NCBI GenBank assembly: GCA_903885855.1
Contig: CAISKG010000103.1
Location: 1-19,399 of the forward strand
Direction: 5' to 3'
Origin: an uncultured Planctomycetaceae bacterium
GTDB lineage: Bacteria > Planctomycetota > Planctomycetia > Pirellulales > UBA1268
DNA: 19,399 nt
Shown: positions 14,512 to 19,399 of the stretch, in pieces
Layout: the number at the start of each line of letters is the position of its first letter
How positions within the stretch are numbered: position 1 is the stretch's first letter
Notes under the pieces: generated by a model
Told to the model about the DNA's origin: nothing
The model's database searches: none
Seen by the model: only the letters and a program-made list of their open reading frames with translations
Made by a program: the position numbers and the translations under genes

Positions 14512-15633
14512 ATGGATCCTTTCCGCGTCGCGGTCATCGGACGTACCGGCAGGGGCGATTGGGGCCACGCCATCGACGAGGTGTGGAAGGGCATCGACGG
14601 CACCGAACTGGTGGCCGTCGCCGACGAGGATCCCGCGGGGCTCGCCAAGGCCGCCGACCGACTCGGCCTCGACGCCGCGGCGCCCGGCGTCGCCTTCGCC
14701 GACTGGCGGGCGATGCTCGCGGAGGTCCGCCCCGACATCGTCGCGATCTGCATGCGGCACATCGACTGCCACGCCGAGATGGCGATCGCCGCGGCGGAGG
14801 GGGGCGCCAAGGGCGTGTTCATGGAGAAGCCCTTCGTGCGCACCCCCGCGGAGGCCGACGCCGTGATCCGGGCCTGCCGCGCGTCGGGCACGAAGCTCGC
14901 CCTGGCGATGGTCAATCGGCACAGCCCCACCTACGGCGTGGTCCGCGACCTCCTCGAGGATGGGCGCATCGGCAAGCTCCTCGAGCTGCGGGCCCGCGGC
15001 AAGGAGGATGCGCGCGGCGGCGGGGAGGATCTGTGGGTGCTCGGCTGCCACGTCCTCGACATGATGGCCGATCTGGGCGGCGCCCCCACGTGGTGCCTGG
15101 CGAGCGTCACGCGCGAGGGCCGGCCGATCGCCGCCGCCGACGGCGCCGACGGTCCGGAGGGCCTGGGGCGCATCGCCGGGGACGCGATCACCGCGACGTT
15201 CGGGCTGGCCGACGGTCCCACCGGATTCTTCGCCAGCGTCCGCGAGGCGGGGCTCAAGCAGCCCAACTTCGGGCTCACGCTCGTCGGCACCAAGGGCACG
15301 ATCCACATCCGCTCCGACAACATCCCGCACGCCTACCTCCGCGAGGCGCCGCCGTGGCGCGTCGATCGCGAGGTGCCCTGGCAGCCGATCGGCCCCGGCG
15401 GCGTGGGGGAGGGGCTGCCGGCCGACGACGCCGACCGGGCCGCGGAGCGGGCCGGCTGGGCGCGCCGCGCGGCCGCCGACCTCGTCGCCGCCATCGTCGA
15501 GGACCGCGAGCCGATGGCCGGCATGTACGCCGGCCAGACGACCGTGGAGATGACCGCGGCGGTGTTCGCCTCGGCGCTGGCCGGCCGCCGCGTCGACTGG
15601 CCGCTCGAGCCGCGCGGCAATCCGTTCTCCTGA
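14512..15633 (+). CDS. Gfo/Idh/MocA-family oxidoreductase, divergent member (373 aa)
   Basis: ATG 14512 (MDPFRVAVIG); the frame is open upstream without support. The Rossmann motif is unusual, AVIGRTGRGDWGHAID, with a longer Gly/Arg loop than the normal GxGxxxxxH. EKPF is at 105-108 and the second-domain helix has GCHVLDMMADLGG (His180). The dinucleotide-binding and substrate domains are otherwise in order, and the length is normal. It shares little with the protein at 5788-6876 beyond the family motifs, so they are not recent duplicates. The exported esterase-like hydrolase 76 bases downstream may be co-transcribed. A role in the turnover of a sugar or an acetylated glycan unit is possible; the substrate is unknown. 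Confidence 0.9.
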   Translation: MDPFRVAVIGRTGRGDWGHAIDEVWKGIDGTELVAVADEDPAGLAKAADRLGLDAAAPGVAFADWRAMLAEVRPDIVAICMRHIDCHAEMAIAAAEGGAKGVFMEKPFVRTPAEADAVIRACRASGTKLALAMVNRHSPTYGVVRDLLEDGRIGKLLELRARGKEDARGGGEDLWVLGCHVLDMMADLGGAPTWCLASVTREGRPIAAADGADGPEGLGRIAGDAITATFGLADGPTGFFASVREAGLKQPNFGLTLVGTKGTIHIRSDNIPHAYLREAPPWRVDREVPWQPIGPGGVGEGLPADDADRAAERAGWARRAAADLVAAIVEDREPMAGMYAGQTTVEMTAAVFASALAGRRVDWPLEPRGNPFS

Positions 15634-15709
15634 CGCCTCCGCGCCGCAGACCCGCTCCCGCCCCAGCGTTCCGCCCCCTTCCGATCTGGATCGACGGAGG
15701 TCCGACACC

Positions 15710-16618
15710 ATGCCCCATCCGCTCTCCCCGGCCTTGCTCTCCCTCCTGGTCGCGGTGCTCGTGCCCGCGGCGGTCGTGCCCGCGGCCCGCGCCGCCGACG
15801 CCGATCCGCCGCGTGAGATCCGGCTCTGGCCCGAGGGGGTTCCGGGGCGCGGCGTCGCCGCCGATCCGCCGGAGAAGGTCGAGCGCGGGGCCGACGACAT
15901 CCAGCGCCGCACGAACGTCTCCGACCCGCGCCTCATCGCCCATCCGCTGCCGCCCGTGCCCGAGGGGCGCGCGGCCGTGATCGTGCTCCCCGGCGGCGGC
16001 TACCGGATCCTCGCCGACGAGCACGAGGGCACCGAGGTGGCCCGCTACCTCTGCGGCCACGGCGTCGTCGCCTTCACGCTCCTCTACCGCGTGCCGACCG
16101 CCGGCTTCGAGGACGACGACGAGGGGCCGGTGATGGACGCGCAGCGCGCCGTCAGCCTCGTGCGCGCCCGAGCCGCGGAGTACGGCGTCGACCCCGCACG
16201 GATCGGCCTGATGGGATTCTCCGCCGGAGGGCACACGGCCCTCGTGGCGGCCACGACGCCCGCCTCGTTCCCCGGTGCCGAGGCCGGGCCGTCGGCGCGC
16301 CCCGACTTCGCGGTGCTCGTCTACCCCTGGCGCGTCCTCGCCGAGGGAGGGGGCGGACTGTGGCCCGGCGTCGTCGTCGACGCGGCCACGCCGCCGATGT
16401 TCGTCGCCCAGACCGCCGACGACACCGCCTCGCCGGTGCAGGGAGCGCTCGCGCTCTACGGCGCCCTGTGCGAGGCGCGCGTCCCGTCGGAGCTGCACGT
16501 CTACGAGCGCGGCGGCCACGGCTACGGCCTGCGCCGGCGCGAGCGCTCCCCCGGCACGGCCGACTGGCCGCACCGGCTCGTCGATTGGCTCGGGGCCCGC
16601 GGGATGACGCGTCCCTGA
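15710..16618 (+). CDS. Exported alpha/beta hydrolase, carbohydrate-esterase-like (302 aa)
   Basis: ATG 15710 with CGGAGG 9 bases upstream. Residues 1-29 are a signal peptide (LLSLLVAVLVPAAVVPAARAA, cut before DADPP). The catalytic fold shows the oxyanion segment VIVLPGGGYRILADEHEG (91-107), the nucleophile GFSAGG with Ser171, the acid in AQTADDTASP (Asp237 or Asp238) and His270 in ERGGHGYGL. The PGGGY...EG type and RLWPEGVPG near the N-terminus are found in secreted acetyl-xylan-esterase-like or BD-FAE-like enzymes that take ester groups off plant or algal polysaccharides. Site of action: periplasm or outside. A polysaccharide-degrading lifestyle is consistent with other genes in the window, but no glycoside hydrolase is present here. 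Confidence 0.9.
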   Translation: MPHPLSPALLSLLVAVLVPAAVVPAARAADADPPREIRLWPEGVPGRGVAADPPEKVERGADDIQRRTNVSDPRLIAHPLPPVPEGRAAVIVLPGGGYRILADEHEGTEVARYLCGHGVVAFTLLYRVPTAGFEDDDEGPVMDAQRAVSLVRARAAEYGVDPARIGLMGFSAGGHTALVAATTPASFPGAEAGPSARPDFAVLVYPWRVLAEGGGGLWPGVVVDAATPPMFVAQTADDTASPVQGALALYGALCEARVPSELHVYERGGHGYGLRRRERSPGTADWPHRLVDWLGARGMTRP

Positions 16619-16624
16619 CGCGTC
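16606..16624 (+). terminator. Perfect 8-bp hairpin overlapping the hydrolase stop codon
   Basis: GACGCGTC occurs at 16606-16613 and 16617-16624. The octamer is self-complementary, so the two copies pair around the loop CCT. The stop codon TGA (16616-16618) lies within it. No T-run follows. It may protect the mRNA end or assist termination. Confidence 0.3.
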
Positions 16625-16632
16625 GGGGAAGG

Positions 16633-16751
16633 AGCCATGCCCGGGGAGGGCCCGCGGCAGCATCCGTGCCCGTGGGGGTCCTTTCCGTGGCGTGATTCCT
16701 GACCGGATGAAACCGACAGGGTCAACCTGTACCGCTCACCCGGGCATGGCT
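16633..16751. repeat. Perfect 13-bp inverted repeat bracketing 93 bases between convergent genes
   Basis: AGCCATGCCCGGG (16633-16645) is the exact reverse complement of 16739-16751. The interior holds smaller hairpins (ACAGG...CCTGT at about 16715-16730; a GC-rich one near 16650-16675). No flanking target duplication and no T-run are present. It could be a structured RNA with a terminal stem, a bidirectional termination region, or a small mobile repeat. Confidence 0.5.
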
Positions 16752-16791
16752 GTCGCCTCCCGTGGACGGACCGCCCCGACGGCGCGGGGGG

Positions 16792-17271
16792 TCAGCCCGC
16801 CAACTCGTCGAGACGCGCTGAGAATCCCGGCATCGCCTCGGCGATGAACGCTCCCCAGGCGGCCGGTTGCCAGAGTTCGACGCACACCGCGGCCCCCACG
16901 ACCAGCAGGTCGCCGCCGGGGGCCACTCCCAGAAATTCCCGGAAACCGTCGGGCAGCACCAGCCGGTCGCGCCCCGCCAGCCGGACCTCGCGGTGCCGCG
17001 TCGAGAGGAGCCGGCCCAGTTCCTGCACGAACGGCGTGCGCCGGGCCAGCAGTCCGGCGTCGAGCTTCGACCGCAGCACGTCGAGCGCCGCCTCGTGCCG
17101 CGGCCGCCACACCGCGGCCGGCCACAGCGACAGGCACCCCGGGCGTTCCTTCGCCAGCACGAGCGCCCCGTCGCCGGCCGCCAGGGCCGGGGTGAATTCG
17201 GCCGGCAGCGAGAGCCGGAATCGGGCGTCGAGCGTCCGCGGATGCTCGCCGATCAGGATTGCCGCCGCCAT
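16792..17271 (-). CDS. mraZ: MraZ-family transcriptional regulator (159 aa)
   Basis: The start at ATG 17271 gives the family's usual opening (MAAAILIGEHPRTLDARFRLSLPAEF, compare FLGEYxHxLDxKGRLxIPAxFR). An upstream GTG (17349) would add 26 residues but lies within the operator. Two SpoVT/AbrB-like halves are visible: residues about 8-50 and about 85-135 (REVRLAGRDRLVLPDGFREFLGV). MraZ normally forms a ring-shaped oligomer that binds TGGG repeats upstream of its own operon and represses the division and cell-wall cluster. In both halves the usual GR turn is altered (ARFR, GRDR). No rsmH, ftsL or penicillin-binding protein gene follows: downstream is a convergent hydrolase. Planctomycetes lack FtsZ, so a retained orphan mraZ is plausible, but its targets are unknown. 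Confidence 0.9.
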   Translation of the reverse strand: MAAAILIGEHPRTLDARFRLSLPAEFTPALAAGDGALVLAKERPGCLSLWPAAVWRPRHEAALDVLRSKLDAGLLARRTPFVQELGRLLSTRHREVRLAGRDRLVLPDGFREFLGVAPGGDLLVVGAAVCVELWQPAAWGAFIAEAMPGFSARLDELAG

Positions 17272-17333
17272 CGCACGCCATTCCGTCGGGCTCCTCCCTG
17301 GCCGCCGGGCAGCCGTCGCCGGTGCGACGGGAA

Positions 17334-17390
17334 TGGGGTAAAAACCCACGGAAAACGCGCTTTAAGGCGCGTTATTGGGTCAATATCCCA
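17334..17390. promoter_or_regulatory. Symmetric operator: two TGGG-N7-CCCA sites flanking a palindrome
   Basis: TGGG-N7-CCCA occurs at 17334-17348 and again at 17376-17390, with centres 42 bases apart, equal to four helical turns. Between them is the perfect palindrome AACGCGC-TTTAAG-GCGCGTT (17354-17373). TGGG is the element recognised by known MraZ proteins, and the array lies directly upstream of mraZ and downstream of its likely promoter. Autoregulation by MraZ is inferred. Confidence 0.6.
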
Positions 17391-17399
17391 CGGGCCGAC

Positions 17400-17427
17400 A
17401 GTGTACCCCTCGATGTCGGTTCTGCAA
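17400..17427 (-). promoter_or_regulatory. Candidate mraZ promoter
   Basis: On the minus strand, TTGCAG (17427-17422) and TACACT (17405-17400) are spaced by 16 bases. The start point would fall near 17393, so the operator would cover about the first 60 bases of the transcript, a good position for repression. Confidence 0.35.
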
Positions 17428-17615
17428 GCGGGCCCCGCGAGGGGCGCGGCAGCGATCCGAAGCGTGTGGGCGCCGGCGCCAACGCGCGGCCCCCGACGCG
17501 GCGCGGGGAAGAGGGCGGGTGCCGCGAGCAGGCCGCTTGGCAGGGGTGATCGGCCGCCGGTCGCGACGGGACCAGGCCCCGGAAAAACCGCGGCCCATCG
17601 GGGGCAGTCCGACGC

Positions 17616-17663
17616 CGAACGTCAGGCCGCCCGGCACGCGGCCGCTGGCGGGGCTGACGTTCG
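17616..17663 (-). terminator. Long hairpin after the lipoprotein gene, probable terminator
   Basis: CGAACGTCAG (17616-17625) pairs perfectly with CTGACGTTCG (17654-17663). Inside it CCGCC and GGCGG extend the stem after a small internal loop. It starts 14 bases past the lipoprotein stop. No T-run follows on the minus strand, so it is not a classical intrinsic terminator. Confidence 0.5.
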
Positions 17664-17677
17664 CCCCGACCGCCGAC

Positions 17678-17944
17678 TCAGTTGCAGCAATCGTCCGCCG
17701 GAACCGGCGTGGCCGCCTTCAGTGCCGCGGCTTCCTTCGAGAGTTTGAACTCCGGACCGGCAGGGAAGTACTGGATGTCGTCCTGGAGGTAATAGGCACT
17801 CGGCAGCGTCTGCCCCCCGATGTCGACCTGGCAGCCTGTCACCGCGATGGCCGCACAGGCCAGGCAGGCTCCGAGCAGGAAGTGCCCGGCGACGGGGCGC
17901 CCGGCGGCAGGGACGGAAGCCTGGAAACGGGACGAAGCGCTCAT
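17678..17944 (-). CDS. Small lipoprotein of unknown function (88 aa)
   Basis: Start taken at ATG 17944, with AGGATGAG 5-12 bases upstream; ATG 17953 is an alternative. The N-terminal hydrophobic segment FLLGACLACAAIAVTGC ends in a lipobox (VTGC), giving lipidation at Cys38. The mature part is only 51 residues: VDIGGQTLPSAYYLQDDIQYF, then PAGPEFKLSKEAAALKA, ending in DDCCN. I associate the GGQTLPSxYYLxDDxQYFPxGPEFKL pattern with small planctomycete lipoproteins, but know no function. It should be attached to a membrane facing the periplasm. It is divergent from the helical-repeat gene on the right, with about 290 bases between them. Confidence 0.75.
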   Translation of the reverse strand: MSASSRFQASVPAAGRPVAGHFLLGACLACAAIAVTGCQVDIGGQTLPSAYYLQDDIQYFPAGPEFKLSKEAAALKAATPVPADDCCN

Positions 17945-18235
17945 GGTTCTCATCCTGGATCGGGGGCGCCCCGGGAGGGGCGTCGGGATCAGGCCACTGG
18001 ATTCGGTGCCGACGGGGCTCGGAACGGCCGGGGTGGTCTCCCCGGCCGGGAGCCGCCGCCGCCTTCCCTGGGTATCGGCCCGCAGAAGCCGCAAACTTTG
18101 ACGAACCGGCACCACCGCACCCCCCGGGGCGGCCCGTGGGCAGCCCCGTTTCCCACCCTTCGCCATCTCCGCGCGCGAAGCGGCCGGGACGTTTCCCGAT
18201 CGGACGATTCACCGGGAGGGGGTACAACAACCGTC

Positions 18236-19399
18236 ATGAAGCCATTTCCGGCCGGGAGCCTCCGCCGCGGTCGCCTCGTGGCCGCGGTCATCCTCACCGG
18301 GTGGATCGTGCCCGCGGCCGCCACGGCGCAGATTCCGCCGCGCGGCCCGCAGTCGGTTCCCACGGCGGCGTTCGAGGCGGCGCTGACGACGCTCTCCACG
18401 GGCGACTTCGCCGCGGCGCTCGAGATCGCCGGCCGCGACTACGGCTCCGGAATCCGCATCGGCAACCAGCGGTGGATCGATTCCATCGCCTCCTCGGCCG
18501 CGCTGGGGGAGGCCCACTACGAGCTCGGGGCGCTGGCCGACGCGGTGCAGGCCTACGACGAAGCGCTCGGCATCGCGGCGGCCAACGCCGAGTGGCTGCT
18601 GGCCGTGCAGTTCCCGCAGCAGGGGCCGCAGCCGTCGGCGCGGCCGCGGGAGGCACCCTGGGGGCGCAGCGCCCGCGGCACCCGTCCCGCCACGTTCCCC
18701 GACACCATGACGATCCGCTTCGGCGGCGGCGATGCGGAGCAGGTGCTCAAGCGCGGCGGCGTGCTCGCGTCGCCGGTGAACATTCCGGTGCGACCGCACG
18801 AGATCATGCGGGCGCTGGTGATCGCCCTCTACCGCCGCGGCGCGATCCTCGGGCCGCTGGGCCGGTCGGGCGCGGCCATCGACGACATCAACACCGCCCT
18901 CGCCCAGCGCCCCGCGCCGCCGGGCCACTGGTCGCAGGCCTGGATCGACGTCGCCATCGGCACCGCCGCGTGGTCGCAGGGGAGGCTCGACCAGGCGGCC
19001 GCGGCCGTGGAACGCGGAGCGACGCTGGCCGGCAAGCTCGATCATCCGCTCACGGCGTGGGCGTTGATCGTGGCCGGAAGGATCGCGCTGGAGCGGGCCG
19101 ATCCGGTGTCCGCCGCGCGGCTCTTCGAGGAGGCCACCTACGCCGCCGTCGATTTCGCCGACACCCGGGCGCTCGAGGAGGCGTTCCGGTGGGCGGCCGC
19201 AGCCCACCAGGCCGCCGGCACGCCGGGCGTGCCCGCCACCCTGCAGGGGGGCGCCGCCTGGGCACAGGGGTCGATGCCCGTGCTCCGCACCGCGCTCTTG
19301 GCGGCCGCCGCCGAGGTGCTCGCCGCCGGCGGCGATGCCAAGGGGGCCGCGGCCCGGCTCGGTGAGATCGACCCGCGCGTGCTGCGCGGCGGCGCCGGC
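18236..19399 (+). CDS. Exported helical-repeat (TPR-like) protein, 3' end missing (at least 388 aa)
   Basis: The frame from ATG 18236 has no stop up to the last base, so the gene continues outside the window. The protein begins with a signal peptide (MKPFPAGSLRRGRLVAAVILTG, cleavage likely at ATA before QIPP). Helical hairpins follow with tetratricopeptide-like spacing: FEAALTTLSTGDFAAALEIA, LGEAHYELGALADAVQAYDEAL, GAILGPLGRSGAAIDDINTAL, AAWSQGRLDQAAAAVERG, and AGRIALERADPVSAARLFEEA. A Pro/Arg-rich insert lies at residues about 130-155. Such proteins are periplasmic scaffolds; the partner is unknown. TACAAC at 18223-18228 ends 7 bases before the ATG, so a leaderless transcript is possible; a GGGAGGGGG run is 14 bases upstream. 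Translation was checked codon by codon. Confidence 0.8.
   Translation, partial: MKPFPAGSLRRGRLVAAVILTGWIVPAAATAQIPPRGPQSVPTAAFEAALTTLSTGDFAAALEIAGRDYGSGIRIGNQRWIDSIASSAALGEAHYELGALADAVQAYDEALGIAAANAEWLLAVQFPQQGPQPSARPREAPWGRSARGTRPATFPDTMTIRFGGGDAEQVLKRGGVLASPVNIPVRPHEIMRALVIALYRRGAILGPLGRSGAAIDDINTALAQRPAPPGHWSQAWIDVAIGTAAWSQGRLDQAAAAVERGATLAGKLDHPLTAWALIVAGRIALERADPVSAARLFEEATYAAVDFADTRALEEAFRWAAAAHQAAGTPGVPATLQGGAAWAQGSMPVLRTALLAAAAEVLAAGGDAKGAAARLGEIDPRVLRGGAG

Larger units (their letters stand above)
17272..17677. other. 406-base gene-free region upstream of mraZ
   Basis: From left to right it contains the symmetric mraZ operator (17334-17390), a promoter-like pair reading left (17400-17427), a GC-rich stretch without recognisable genes (about 17430-17610), and a long hairpin just after the lipoprotein stop (17616-17663). 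Open frames here have no protein-like character. Confidence 0.6.

Noticed and set aside
13939..15936. 665-codon minus-strand frame opposite the second oxidoreductase
   Set aside because: Antisense shadow; part of it overlaps the CDF exporter in another frame, and it shows no protein family features.
16637..16702. 21-codon ORF with AAGGAG just upstream
   Set aside because: The spacing to the ATG is only 2 bases, the product is not recognisable, and the start lies within the inverted repeat.
16633..16751. SRP (4.5S) RNA
   Set aside because: The conserved tetraloop and asymmetric-loop sequence (GGAAGGAAGCAGCC type) is absent on both strands.
17430..17610. Additional small genes in the GC-rich gap
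   Set aside because: Open frames lack ribosome binding sites and have no protein-like residue pattern.

Overview
The window looks like planctomycete DNA (order Pirellulales or a relative). The evidence is a very GC-rich core, exported and lipid-anchored proteins of kinds I associate with Planctomycetes, two Gfo/Idh/MocA oxidoreductases, a sugar-phosphate isomerase-like protein, a Ser/Thr kinase with a large C-terminal propeller, and a mraZ that stands alone instead of heading a division cluster. The organism assignment is inference; no rRNA or complete tRNA is present.

Left end (1 to about 2030): lower-GC DNA. A hand count gives 55% GC for bases 1-60 against 75% for 12001-12060. It holds the 3' part of a membrane Ser/Thr kinase with seven regular propeller repeats, a small secreted protein, and a truncated ORF. 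It stops at a 25-base sequence with the exact form of the 3' end of a tRNA (T-arm plus acceptor strand), which lies inside a 21-bp direct repeat. I read this as the distal attachment site of an island integrated in a tRNA gene, with the chromosome proper starting to the right.

Centre-left (2060-5679): a two-gene minus-strand unit (thioredoxin-like protein and a small membrane protein); a gene-free stretch with a promoter-like pair and a very strong plus-strand terminator, so probably a small RNA or leader; a 68-residue membrane protein; a minus-strand fusion of a CinA-like domain and a NadD-like nucleotidylyltransferase; and a divergent cysteine-rich exported protein.

Centre (5788-13360), all plus strand: a compact sugar cluster (Gfo/Idh/MocA oxidoreductase, xylose-isomerase-like TIM-barrel protein, MFS transporter), a YpfJ-type membrane zinc peptidase, then a translationally coupled pair for surface polysaccharide: a CapD/FlaA1-type membrane protein whose dehydratase active site is lost, and a WecA/MraY-type sugar-1-phosphate transferase.

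Right (13394-19399): a minus-strand CDF zinc/cobalt exporter; a second Gfo/Idh/MocA protein and an exported carbohydrate-esterase-like hydrolase on the plus strand; a minus-strand orphan mraZ behind a striking symmetric operator; a minus-strand small lipoprotein; and an exported helical-repeat protein that runs off the right edge. No CRISPR array, insertion sequence, rRNA or complete tRNA was seen.
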